Shown: positions 1 through 7,936 of the stretch, piece by piece | How positions within the stretch are numbered: position 1 is the stretch's first letter | How the letters are laid out: every line of letters begins with the position of its first letter | NCBI GenBank assembly: GCA_944388245.1 | Contig: CALXIA010000016.1 | Span: 1-42,257 of the forward strand | DNA length: 42,257 bases | Origin: an uncultured Gemmiger sp. | GTDB lineage: Bacteria; Bacillota; Clostridia; Oscillospirales; Ruminococcaceae | Reading direction: 5' to 3' | Notes under the pieces: generated by a model | What the model saw: the letters and a program-made list of their open reading frames with translations, nothing else | Databases searched by the model: none | What the model was told of the DNA's origin: nothing | Program-made: the position numbers and the translations under genes

Positions 1-551
1 CCACCATCTGCTGCACCCGCTACGGCAACGTGATGTGCAGCCGCGGCAGCGTGATCCCGCTGTTCATCGACCAGATCCGGGCCGGCAAGCCCATCACCAT
101 CACCGACCCGGAGATGACCCGGTTCCTCATGAACCTGGACGAGGCGGTGGACCTGGTCATGTTCGCCTTTGAGCATGCCCGGCCGGGGGACCTGTTCGTC
201 CAGAAGAGCGACGCCTCCACCATCGGAGTGCTGGCCCAGGCGGTGCAGCAGCTGTTCGGGGATACCGGCACCCAGATCATCGGCACCCGCCACGGCGAGA
301 AGCTGTTCGAGACCCTGATGACCCGGGAGGAACGGCTGCGCAGCGAGGATATGGGCAACTACTTCCGCGTTTCCGCCGACGGACGGGATCTGAACTACGA
401 CAAATTCTTCATCCACGGCCAGGTGCACACCCAGGCCGACGAGAGCTATACCAGCCACAACACCCGCCGGCTCAACGTGCAGCAGACGGTGGACAAGATC
501 CTGACCACCGACTATGTGCAGCAGGCGCTGGCCGAGAAGGACCGGGCGTAA
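1..551 (+). CDS. capE: UDP-GlcNAc 4,6-dehydratase/epimerase CapE-like, 3' part
   Basis: Only the last 182 codons are in the window; the reading frame is open at the left edge. The visible part begins with RYGNVMCSRGSVIPLF, the block that follows the active site in CapE/FnlA-type extended short-chain dehydrogenases, and continues with a typical C-terminal part (TRHGEKLFETLMTREE, later SHNTRRLNV). Family knowledge: CapE acts on UDP-GlcNAc (4,6-dehydration with 3- and 5-epimerisation) and opens the UDP-L-FucNAc pathway. CapF- and CapG-like genes follow immediately in the same direction, completing that pathway, so the assignment is strongly supported by context. The NAD-binding N-terminus and the start cannot be judged from this window. 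CapD-type dehydratases are the nearest alternative. Confidence 0.88.
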   Translation, partial: TICCTRYGNVMCSRGSVIPLFIDQIRAGKPITITDPEMTRFLMNLDEAVDLVMFAFEHARPGDLFVQKSDASTIGVLAQAVQQLFGDTGTQIIGTRHGEKLFETLMTREERLRSEDMGNYFRVSADGRDLNYDKFFIHGQVHTQADESYTSHNTRRLNVQQTVDKILTTDYVQQALAEKDRA

Positions 552-569
552 GGAAAGGGGCCGTCACAC

Positions 570-1739
570 ATGGAAAAAACCAGTCCGATCCTGATCACCG
601 GGGCGGGCGGCTTTGTGGGCCGCAACCTGGTGGAGCGGCTGCGCTGCGAGGGGTACACCGAACTGCTCTGTTTTGAGAGGGAAAACACCGACGAGGAGCT
701 GCGCGCCTGGGCGGCCCGGGCGGCCTTTGTCTACCATCTGGCCGGCATCAACCGCCCCAAGGACCACAAGGAGTTCTACGACGGCAACGCCGACCTGACC
801 ACCCGGCTGCTGGGCTATCTGGAACAGGCCGGCAACACCGCGCCGATCCTGGTCACCAGCAGCACCCAGGCCGCGCTGGACAACGACTATGGCAAGAGCA
901 AGGCCCAGGCGGAACAGGCGGTGTTCGACCACGAGACCCGCACCGGCGCGCCGGCCTATGTGTACCGGATGCCGGGGCTGTTCGGCAAGTGGTGCCGCCC
1001 CAACTACAACAGCGTGGTGGCCACCTTCTGTTACAATGTGGCCCACGGCCTGCCCATCCAGGTGCGGGATCCGGCCTATGAACTGCCGCTGGTCTACATC
1101 GACGATGTGGTGGACGCTTTTGTGGCGGCGCTGGACGGGCAGGTGGCCCGGGAGTTCTCGGTTCCCGGCTTCTGCTTTTTGAGCCCGGTGCACACCGTGA
1201 CCCTGGGGCGTCTGGCCGAACTGGTGCAGGGCTTCGCTTTGGCCCGGGGCGGCGCGGCCGCCCAGGCGCTGGGCGGCGGTGCCCCCACCCTGGCGGTGCC
1301 CGACCTGGCGGCGGGATCCTTTGAGAAAAAACTCTACTCCACCTATCTGTCCTATCTGCCGCAGGATCAGTTTGCCTACCCGCTGAAGATGAATGTGGAT
1401 GACCGGGGCAGCTTCACCGAATTTTTGCGCAGCCCGGAGCGGGGCCAGGTCAGCGTGAACATCTCCAAACCCGGCATCGTCAAGGGCAACCACTGGCACA
1501 ACTCCAAGAACGAGAAGTTTTTGGTGGTGCGGGGCCAGGCGGTGATCCGGTTCCGGCAGGTGGGCACCGACCAGGTGATCGAGTACCCGGTCAGCGGCGA
1601 CAAGCTGGAGGTGGTGGACATCCCCACCGGCTACACCCACCACATCGAAAACGTGGGGCAGGAGGATCTGGTCACCGTCATGTGGGCCAACGAGCCCTTT
1701 GACCCGGCGCATCCGGACACCTATTTCCTGAAAGTATAA
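570..1739 (+). CDS. capF: CapF-like bifunctional reductase with cupin domain (UDP-FucNAc pathway)
   Basis: 389 aa. The N-terminal extended-SDR fold shows the nucleotide-binding GAGGFVG (residues 11-17) and the YxxxK pair (Y107, K111). The C-terminal third is a cupin with HWH at residues 308-310 and a following NEKF segment, as in Staphylococcus aureus CapF, where the cupin domain epimerises and the SDR domain reduces the CapE product with NADPH. Length matches the family (about 370-390 aa). It starts 18 bp after capE, with a GGAAAGGGG stretch upstream of the ATG, so the two are surely one transcript. Product and pathway are inferred from family and from the capE-capF-capG order. Confidence 0.92.
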   Translation: MEKTSPILITGAGGFVGRNLVERLRCEGYTELLCFERENTDEELRAWAARAAFVYHLAGINRPKDHKEFYDGNADLTTRLLGYLEQAGNTAPILVTSSTQAALDNDYGKSKAQAEQAVFDHETRTGAPAYVYRMPGLFGKWCRPNYNSVVATFCYNVAHGLPIQVRDPAYELPLVYIDDVVDAFVAALDGQVAREFSVPGFCFLSPVHTVTLGRLAELVQGFALARGGAAAQALGGGAPTLAVPDLAAGSFEKKLYSTYLSYLPQDQFAYPLKMNVDDRGSFTEFLRSPERGQVSVNISKPGIVKGNHWHNSKNEKFLVVRGQAVIRFRQVGTDQVIEYPVSGDKLEVVDIPTGYTHHIENVGQEDLVTVMWANEPFDPAHPDTYFLKV

Positions 1740-1782
1740 AAATACGATTTGTATAAAACTGAACGGTAAAGGCGGCGCAGTC

Positions 1783-2922
1783 ATGCAGAAACTGAAACTG
1801 ATGACCATCGTGGGCACCCGGCCGGAGATCATCCGGCTGGCGGCGGTGATCAAGAAGTGCGACAAATACTTTGACCAGACCCTGGTGCACACCGGCCAGA
1901 ACTACGACTACACCCTGAACGGCATCTTCTTTGAGGACCTGGAACTGCGGCAGCCGGACGTGTATCTGGACGCGGTGGGGGCCGACCTGGGGGAGACCAT
2001 CGGCAACATCATCGCCAAGAGCTACAAACTCATGGCAGAGCGCAAGCCCGACGCGCTGCTGATCCTGGGGGACACCAACAGCTGTTTGTCCGCCATCAGC
2101 GCCAAACGGCTGCACATCCCCATCTTTCATATGGAGGCGGGCAACCGGTGCTTTGACGAGTGCCTGCCGGAGGAGACCAACCGCCGCATCGTGGACCACA
2201 TCGCGGATGTGAACCTGTGCTATTCCGAGCATGCCCGCCGCTATCTGAACGCGGAGGGCACCGCCAAGGAGCGCACCTACGTGACCGGCAGCCCCATGGC
2301 GGAGGTGCTGCGGGCCAACCTGGCCAGGATCGAGGCCAGCGATATTCTGACCCGCCTGGGCCTGGAGCCGCACAAGTATATGCTGCTGTCTGCCCATCGG
2401 GAGGAGAACATCGACACCGAGAAGAACTTCGTGGACCTGTTCACCTCCATCAACGCGCTGGCGGAAAAGTACGATATGCCCATCCTGTACTCCTGCCATC
2501 CCCGCAGCCGCAAGCGGCTGGAGGCCATGGGCTTCCGGCTGGACGAGCGGGTGCGTCTGCACGAGCCGCTGGGCTTCCACGACTACAACCACCTGCAGAT
2601 GAACGCCTTCTGCGTGGTCAGCGATTCCGGCACCCTGCCGGAGGAGTCCAGCTTCTTCACCAGCGTGGGGCATCCCTTCCCGGCGGTCTGCATCCGCACC
2701 TCCACCGAGCGGCCGGAGGCGCTGGACAAGGGCTGCTTCATCCTGGCGGGCATCGCCGCCGGCGGGGTGGAGCAGGCGGTGGAGACCGCCGTGGCCATGA
2801 ACGAAAACGGGGACATCGGCATCCCGGTGCCCTATTATACCGAGGACGTATCCACCAAGGTGGTCAAGATCATCCAGAGCTACGTGGGCGTGGTCAATAA
2901 GATGGTCTGGCGCAAGAGCTGA
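1783..2922 (+). CDS. capG: UDP-N-acetylglucosamine 2-epimerase family, CapG/FnlC-like
   Basis: 379 aa, full length for the non-hydrolysing UDP-HexNAc 2-epimerase family. Seen: GTRPE near the N-terminus, GDTNSC around residue 90, the HMEAGNRCFDE block followed by PEETNRR, and SDSGTLPEESS near residue 285 for the UDP-binding half. In the CapE-CapF-CapG pathway the enzyme converts the talose intermediate to UDP-L-FucNAc, the nucleotide sugar for capsule or exopolysaccharide. The ATG follows AAAGGCGG. Its TGA shares one base with the ATG of the next gene, so translation is coupled. Taken alone it could be a WecB-type UDP-GlcNAc/ManNAc epimerase; the two upstream genes decide for CapG. Confidence 0.9.
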   Translation: MQKLKLMTIVGTRPEIIRLAAVIKKCDKYFDQTLVHTGQNYDYTLNGIFFEDLELRQPDVYLDAVGADLGETIGNIIAKSYKLMAERKPDALLILGDTNSCLSAISAKRLHIPIFHMEAGNRCFDECLPEETNRRIVDHIADVNLCYSEHARRYLNAEGTAKERTYVTGSPMAEVLRANLARIEASDILTRLGLEPHKYMLLSAHREENIDTEKNFVDLFTSINALAEKYDMPILYSCHPRSRKRLEAMGFRLDERVRLHEPLGFHDYNHLQMNAFCVVSDSGTLPEESSFFTSVGHPFPAVCIRTSTERPEALDKGCFILAGIAAGGVEQAVETAVAMNENGDIGIPVPYYTEDVSTKVVKIIQSYVGVVNKMVWRKS

Positions 2923-4136
2923 TGGCCCGGCTGCTGGTGGTCACCCAGCACTTCTGGCCGGAGAACTTCCGGATCAACGATATGGTGCGGGGGCTGATCG
3001 ACGACGGGGTGGAGGTGGATGTGCTCTGCGGCCTGCCCAACTACCCGAAGGGGGAATGGTTCGCCGGCTACCGCTACACCGGGCCCCGCCGGGAGACCTG
3101 GCAGGGCGCGCAGCTGTTCCGGGCCGGGGAGGTGCGCCGCAAGGGCAACACCTCCCTGCGGATCTTCCTCAACTATGTAAGCTGGCCGTTTTTCGCCCTG
3201 TTCAGCCTGTGGCGGCTGCCCGGCGGATACGACGGGATCCTGTGCTACAACACCAGCCCGGTGCTCATGAGTTTTCCGGCGCTGGTCTACGGCAAACTCC
3301 ACCGGGTGCCGGTGACCAACTATGTGCTGGACATCTGGCCGGAAAACCTGTACAGCGTGCTGCCGGTGAAGAGCCGGTTCTGGCGGAGGGTGGCCGACGC
3401 GGTGAGCGACTGGCACTACCGCCAGGCCGACAAACTCATCGCCATGAGCGACGGGCTGCGGGCCAGGCTGTTGGCCCGCACCGGCAAGGCCGAGCAGGAC
3501 GTGGCGGTCATCCCCCAGTACTGCGAGGATTTTTACGCCGTGCCCGGCCCCTGTGAGGAGTTGCGGGAACGGTTCGCCGGGCGGTTCAATCTGGTGTTTA
3601 CCGGCAACTTCAGCCCGGCCCAGGCGCTGCCCACCGTGATCCGGGCGGCGGGGCGCGCCCGCGCTGCGGGGGCGGAGCGGCTGCATCTTCTGCTGGTGGG
3701 GGACGGCATGAGCCGCCCCGATCTGGAGGCCCTTGTCAGGAGCGAGGGGCTGGAGGATCTGGTGACCTTCTGGGGCAGCGTGCCCCCGGAACAGGTGCCC
3801 CGGTTCACCGCCCTGGCGGACGGGCTGGTGGCCAGCCTGAACGACAGCCCCGACCTGGGGCTCACCGTGCCGGCCAAGATCGCCAGTTATATGGCCGCGG
3901 GCAAACCGGTGCTGGCCAGCATGAACGGCGAGGGCGCGGCGGCGGTGGAGATGAGCGGCGGCGGCTGGGCCAGCCCGGCCTGCGACGAGGCGGCGCTGGC
4001 GCAGAATATGCTGCGGCTGTACCGGCTGGAACCGGATGCCCGGGCCCGGATGGGCCGGGCGGCCTTTGCCTGGTACGAAGGCCACTATACCCGCGCCGCG
4101 CTGCTGGCGCAGCTGGAACGATTCATTCTGGAATGA
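2922..4136 (+). CDS. Glycosyltransferase family 4, WcaI/WbuB-like
   Basis: 404 aa cytosolic or membrane-associated GT-B glycosyltransferase. The opening MARLLVVTQHFWPENFRIND is characteristic of the WcaI/WbuB branch, which includes L-FucNAc transferases. Further features are the PNYPKG loop, DIWPENLYSVLP around residue 140, and the GT4 nucleotide-sugar segment (NLVFTGNFSPAQALPT, then KIASYMAAGKPVLAS) in the C-terminal half. WbuB-type enzymes use UDP-L-FucNAc, the product of the three preceding genes, so transfer of FucNAc to the lipid-linked repeat unit is the best guess. The start codon overlaps the capG stop by one base. The precise acceptor cannot be read from sequence. Confidence 0.85.
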   Translation: MARLLVVTQHFWPENFRINDMVRGLIDDGVEVDVLCGLPNYPKGEWFAGYRYTGPRRETWQGAQLFRAGEVRRKGNTSLRIFLNYVSWPFFALFSLWRLPGGYDGILCYNTSPVLMSFPALVYGKLHRVPVTNYVLDIWPENLYSVLPVKSRFWRRVADAVSDWHYRQADKLIAMSDGLRARLLARTGKAEQDVAVIPQYCEDFYAVPGPCEELRERFAGRFNLVFTGNFSPAQALPTVIRAAGRARAAGAERLHLLLVGDGMSRPDLEALVRSEGLEDLVTFWGSVPPEQVPRFTALADGLVASLNDSPDLGLTVPAKIASYMAAGKPVLASMNGEGAAAVEMSGGGWASPACDEAALAQNMLRLYRLEPDARARMGRAAFAWYEGHYTRAALLAQLERFILE

Positions 4137-4149
4137 GGGACATACGACC

Positions 4150-4860
4150 GTGAAGACCCTGGTGATCATCCCCTGCTACAACGAAGAGGAAAACATCCTG
4201 ACGGTGGTGCGCCGGCTGCAGGAGACCTGCCCCTGGGCGGACTATCTGGTGGTGAACGACTGCTCCACCGACCGCAGCCGGGAGATTTTGCAGAGCGGCG
4301 GCTGCCGGTATCTGGATCTGCCAATGAACCTGGGGATCGGCGGCGCGGTGCAGAGCGGTTACCGCTACGCCGAGGCCAACGGCTATGACGTGACCGTGCA
4401 GATGGACGGGGACGGCCAGCACGACCCGGCCTACCTGGAAAAGGTGGTGGCGCCGGTGGCGCAGGGCAACCTGGACATGGCCATCGGCAGCCGGTTCATC
4501 ACCCACGAGGGGTTCCAGACCAGCTTTATGCGGCGGCTGGGCATCAACTTCCTCAGCGGGCTGATCCGGCTGCTCACCGGCTGCCGGGTGCGGGACGTGA
4601 CCAGCGGCTACCGGGCCTGCAGCAAGGCCATGACCGCCTATTTCGCCCGCCACTACGCCGAGGACTACCCGGAACCGGAGGCCATCATCTGCGCCCTCAC
4701 CGAGGGCTTCAAGGTGGGGGAGGTGCCGGTGGTCATGCAGGAGCGGCAGGGCGGCGTTTCCAGTATACGGGCCCTGTCCAGTGTGTATTATATGGTCAAG
4801 GTGTCCCTGTCGCTGGTGATCTACCGGTTGAGCCGCAGCCGCAAAGGAGGCAAACGATGA
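4150..4860 (+). CDS. Glycosyltransferase family 2 (polyprenyl-phosphate glycosyltransferase type)
   Basis: 236 aa with a GTG start, chosen because GAGGGA lies 9 bp upstream and the family's N-terminus (VKTLVIIPCYNEEENI) begins exactly there; an in-frame ATG further upstream lies inside the previous gene. GT-A motifs seen: CYNEEENI, VVNDCSTD, and the metal-binding QMDGDGQHDP, followed by GSRF and the DVTSGYRA block of DPM1/GtrB-like enzymes. There is no C-terminal multi-membrane domain, but the last 30 residues are hydrophobic. It overlaps the next gene, a DUF2304 membrane protein, by four bases; GT2-DUF2304 pairs are common in polysaccharide clusters. It probably charges polyprenyl phosphate or adds a sugar to the repeat unit. 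Confidence 0.85.
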   Translation: MKTLVIIPCYNEEENILTVVRRLQETCPWADYLVVNDCSTDRSREILQSGGCRYLDLPMNLGIGGAVQSGYRYAEANGYDVTVQMDGDGQHDPAYLEKVVAPVAQGNLDMAIGSRFITHEGFQTSFMRRLGINFLSGLIRLLTGCRVRDVTSGYRACSKAMTAYFARHYAEDYPEPEAIICALTEGFKVGEVPVVMQERQGGVSSIRALSSVYYMVKVSLSLVIYRLSRSRKGGKR

Positions 4861-5237
4861 GCCTGATCTTGCAGATCGTCTTTCTGCTGGGAGACCTGGT
4901 GTTTCTGGGCCTGATCTTCCTGCTCATCAAGCGGGACCGGCTCAGCGTGCGGTTCGGCATGCTGTGGCTGATCTTCGGCGGGGTGTGGCTGGTGTTCGGC
5001 GCGGTGCCCTGGCTGCTCAAGGTGCTGCGGGGGGTGCTGCGGTTCCAGGTGGTCTCCAACATGGTGTTCACCATGCTGCTGGCCTTTGTGCTGCTGGTGC
5101 TGCTGACCTTGTCGGTGGCGGCCAGCCTGGCGGCGCGGCGGATGCGCCAGCTGGCCCAGGCCAACGCCCTGCTGGAAGAGCGGGTGCGCCGGCTGGAACA
5201 GCAGCGGGGACCCGACGCCCAAAATGAGGATGCCTGA
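4857..5237 (+). CDS. DUF2304 small membrane protein
   Basis: 126 aa with three predicted membrane segments (about residues 3-23, 34-54 and 62-87) and a basic, coiled-coil-like C-terminal tail (RRMRQLAQANALLEERVRRL). This is the DUF2304 pattern. Function is not established; members are typically encoded beside GT2 glycosyltransferases, exactly as here (ATGA overlap with the preceding GT2), so it probably anchors or assists that enzyme at the membrane. AAAGGAGG precedes the ATG. The family call rests on length, topology and context. Confidence 0.8.
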   Translation: MSLILQIVFLLGDLVFLGLIFLLIKRDRLSVRFGMLWLIFGGVWLVFGAVPWLLKVLRGVLRFQVVSNMVFTMLLAFVLLVLLTLSVAASLAARRMRQLAQANALLEERVRRLEQQRGPDAQNEDA

Positions 5238-5279
5238 ACGGGGAACGGCCCCGATCTTGTTTGTGAGGAGCGGCGATTC

Positions 5280-6713
5280 ATGGATTTCAATACCCTGATC
5301 TTTGTGGGCTTTTTCGCGGCGGCGGCGGTGCTCAACTACCTGTTTCCCCGCGTTCTGCGCCCCTGGTTCCTGCTGGTCGCCAGCTATGCGTTTTATCTGT
5401 ATAAGCCCGAGAACGCCCGCCTGGTGTTCGTGCTCATCACCCTGACTGCCGTGACCTATCTGTGCGGTCTGGTGATCGGCGCGTCCGGCAAGCCTGTGGT
5501 GCGCCGGGCGTTTCTTTTGCTGGGGCTTGTGGCCGGGTGCGGGTTTCTGTTCTTCTTCAAGTACTTTGAATTCTTCACCGGCAAAGCGCTGGACCTGATG
5601 GCGCCGCTGGGGCTGTCCTACTTCACCTTCCAGAGCATGGGCTATGTGATCGACGTGTACCAGAAGGTCTGCCCGGCCCAGAAAAACCCGGTCAAGTACG
5701 CGCTGTTCGTCAGCTTTTTCCCCTGCATCTTCACCGGCCCCATCGAGCGGGCCGGCCAGCTGATGCCCCAGTTCGACTCGCCCGCCCGGTTTGACTACGA
5801 CCGGGTGGCCGGCGGGATGTTCCGGATGCTTTGGGGCTACTGCAAAAAGATGGTGCTGGCCGATACCATCGGCGGCTTTGTCAAGGCGGTCTACTCGCTG
5901 CCGGAAGGGATGCCCGGGCCCTATCTGCTGCTGGCCAGCCTGCTGTTCAGCTACCAGATCTACCTGGACTTTTCCGGCTGCTGCGATATTGCCATCGGCG
6001 GGGCCCGGGTGCTGGGCTTCACCCTGACCGAGAACTTTGCCCGCCCCTTTGCCGCCCACAGCTACACCGAGTTGTGGAACCGCTGGCACATGAGCCTGAC
6101 CGGCTGGTTCCGGGATTATATCTTCACCCCGCTGTCCTTCTACAACCGGGGCCTGCCCGGCTTTCTGGGCAAGCTGCAGGGCTGGTTCAACGTGTTCATC
6201 ATCTTCCCCATCAGCGGGTTGTGGCACGGGGCCAGCTGGGGCTATGTGATCTGGGGCGTGTTCAACGGGCTGTTCATGGTGGTGGGCAAAGCCACCGCCC
6301 GCGCCCGCCGCAAACTGAACAAAAAGAATCCCCTGTACCGGATCGCCCCGCTGCGGGGCGCGGTGCAGCGGGTCTGGGTATACCTGCTGTTCAGCTTCTG
6401 CATCGTCTTCTTCGCGGCCGATCTGTACGGCGGCAGCGCCGGCGCGGTGCTGAGCGGCATCTTCGCCGGCTGGGATATGAGCGCGGCGGCGTTCTGGAAC
6501 GGCCTGGCCGGCAAAGGGCTGGACGTTTCGGCCATCGCGGTGCTGGCGGTCGGCGGGGTGCTGGTGGCCGCGGTGGAGAGCCGGGGCCTGGTGAGCGACT
6601 GGATCCGCCGGCAGTGGTTCTTTGTGCGCTGGCCGCTGTACTGGCTGCTGGCGCTGGCGCTGCTGCTGTTCGGGGTGTTCGGCCAGTCCGCCTTTATCTA
6701 CCAACAGTACTAA
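5280..6713 (+). CDS. MBOAT-family membrane O-acyltransferase (AlgI/DltB-like)
   Basis: 477 aa polytopic membrane protein. It carries the MBOAT hallmarks NRWHMSLTGWFRDYIFTPL (His270) and GLWHGASWGYVIWG (His316, the conserved catalytic histidine), plus LGLSYFTFQSMGYVIDVY in the middle. Family knowledge: such proteins pass acyl groups across the membrane to polysaccharide or teichoic acid, working with an extracellular SGNH partner. That partner is the next gene, 10 bp downstream. GAGGAG precedes the start. In this polysaccharide operon the likely role is O-acetylation of the exported glycan; D-alanylation of teichoic acid is less likely because no dltA or dltC homologue is adjacent. Confidence 0.9.
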   Translation: MDFNTLIFVGFFAAAAVLNYLFPRVLRPWFLLVASYAFYLYKPENARLVFVLITLTAVTYLCGLVIGASGKPVVRRAFLLLGLVAGCGFLFFFKYFEFFTGKALDLMAPLGLSYFTFQSMGYVIDVYQKVCPAQKNPVKYALFVSFFPCIFTGPIERAGQLMPQFDSPARFDYDRVAGGMFRMLWGYCKKMVLADTIGGFVKAVYSLPEGMPGPYLLLASLLFSYQIYLDFSGCCDIAIGGARVLGFTLTENFARPFAAHSYTELWNRWHMSLTGWFRDYIFTPLSFYNRGLPGFLGKLQGWFNVFIIFPISGLWHGASWGYVIWGVFNGLFMVVGKATARARRKLNKKNPLYRIAPLRGAVQRVWVYLLFSFCIVFFAADLYGGSAGAVLSGIFAGWDMSAAAFWNGLAGKGLDVSAIAVLAVGGVLVAAVESRGLVSDWIRRQWFFVRWPLYWLLALALLLFGVFGQSAFIYQQY

Positions 6714-6723
6714 GGAGGCCCGG

Positions 6724-7884
6724 ATGAAACAGTTTCTGATCGCGCTGGTGCGGCGCGTGGTGCTGGCGCTCAAGATCCTCAGCCGGGTGGTGCTGTTTGT
6801 GCTGCCGGTGCCGCTGCTCATGGTGTGGGTCAACTACAACGTGGACTGCAGCGGCCTGTTCCAGGGGGACGTGCTGCTGCGCAGCGCCGCCCAGGACCTG
6901 ATCAGCGGGGAAAACCTGCTCAACTTCTCCCAGATGGACGAGCGCGCGCTGCTGGAACTGGTGGCCCAGAACTTTACCAGCGAGACCGAGCCGGACGTGC
7001 TGGCCATCGGGTCCTCCCGGGTGCTGTCCCTCCACGCGGCCACCGCCGGCAGCGCGAGCTTTTACAACGCGGGCATGACCGGCGCCGACGCCCGGGACGT
7101 GATGACCAGCTACTATCTGTTTGTGCGGGAGGGTCACGTGCCGGACACAGTGATCTTCTGCGTGGATCCCTGGCTGCTGTATTCCGGGGCGAATTCCTAC
7201 GACCACCGCAGCGACCCGGAACTCTACGCGGAGTTTCTGCACCAGGCGCTGGGGATGGACACCGACTATGAGGCCCCGGACCCGGTGCAGATCTGGAAAG
7301 CCCTGATCGACCCGGCCTATTTCCAGGGCAATGTGGCCTACTGGCTGCGCAACCGGGGCAGCCAGGTGGCCTATACCGAGGACGGGCAGGCCACCCCCTT
7401 CACCCCGGTGGCGGAAAGCGCGGTGTATGACCAGAACGTGGTGGTAAAACTCAGCGACGGCAGCGTGATCTACGACAAGCCGTTCCGGGACACCAGCGTG
7501 GACGACGCCACCATCCTGGCGCTGACCCAGGCCAGCAGCTTTGACAGCGTGAACATGGAGGGCTTCACCGCCTTGAGCGACGACGCCATTGCCCTGTTCG
7601 GCCGGTTCGTGGCCTATATGCAGCAGCAGGGCAGCCGGGTGGTGCTGCTCATGACCCCGTTCCATCCCACCACCTACGACACCGTCTTTTACCAGTACGA
7701 GACCGAGGGCCAGCACGCCGGTTTCTTCCAGGTGGAGGACTGGCTGCGGCAGTTTGCCGAGGCCAACGGCCTGGAACTCTACGGCAGCTATAACCCCCAT
7801 ACCCTGAACCTGGAACCCGCCGACTTCTTCGACGGCTTCCATGTGCGGGACACCTCCATCGGCAAGTTCTTCCCGGGGGTGTGA
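6724..7884 (+). CDS. Membrane-anchored SGNH-like acyl-transfer partner of the MBOAT protein
   Basis: 386 aa. The ATG at 6724 is chosen for TAAGGAGG just upstream; the same frame extends further left but only into the MBOAT gene. An N-terminal signal anchor (residues about 10-37) is followed by a large extracellular domain. Block I of the SGNH fold is visible as LAIGSSRVLSLH (Ser97 or Ser98), and the C-terminal DGFH gives the D-x-x-H pair (Asp370, His373). This DltD/AlgX-like arrangement, directly behind an MBOAT gene, points to an esterase/transferase that puts the acyl group on the polysaccharide outside the cell. Sequence outside these motifs is not recognisable. It is the last gene of the operon, ending at a strong terminator. 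Confidence 0.75.
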   Translation: MKQFLIALVRRVVLALKILSRVVLFVLPVPLLMVWVNYNVDCSGLFQGDVLLRSAAQDLISGENLLNFSQMDERALLELVAQNFTSETEPDVLAIGSSRVLSLHAATAGSASFYNAGMTGADARDVMTSYYLFVREGHVPDTVIFCVDPWLLYSGANSYDHRSDPELYAEFLHQALGMDTDYEAPDPVQIWKALIDPAYFQGNVAYWLRNRGSQVAYTEDGQATPFTPVAESAVYDQNVVVKLSDGSVIYDKPFRDTSVDDATILALTQASSFDSVNMEGFTALSDDAIALFGRFVAYMQQQGSRVVLLMTPFHPTTYDTVFYQYETEGQHAGFFQVEDWLRQFAEANGLELYGSYNPHTLNLEPADFFDGFHVRDTSIGKFFPGV

Positions 7885-7903
7885 ACAGCCGGACCCGACA
7901 CAG

Positions 7904-7936
7904 AAAAACGGACGCGCCCTAGGCGCGTCCGTTTTT
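7904..7936. terminator. Bidirectional intrinsic terminator, 15-bp perfect stem
   Basis: Arms 7904-7918 and 7922-7936 are perfect reverse complements around a 3-base loop (CTA), with A5 at one end and T5 at the other, so it can terminate both convergent transcripts. The loop is exactly the TAG stop codon of the minus-strand acyltransferase gene, and one arm encodes its last five residues (KNGRA). Confidence 0.93.

Noticed and set aside
1740-1782. TATAAA-like sequence between capF and capG suggesting an internal promoter
   Set aside because: No acceptable -35 at 16-18 bp; the genes form one operon and the gap is only 43 bp.
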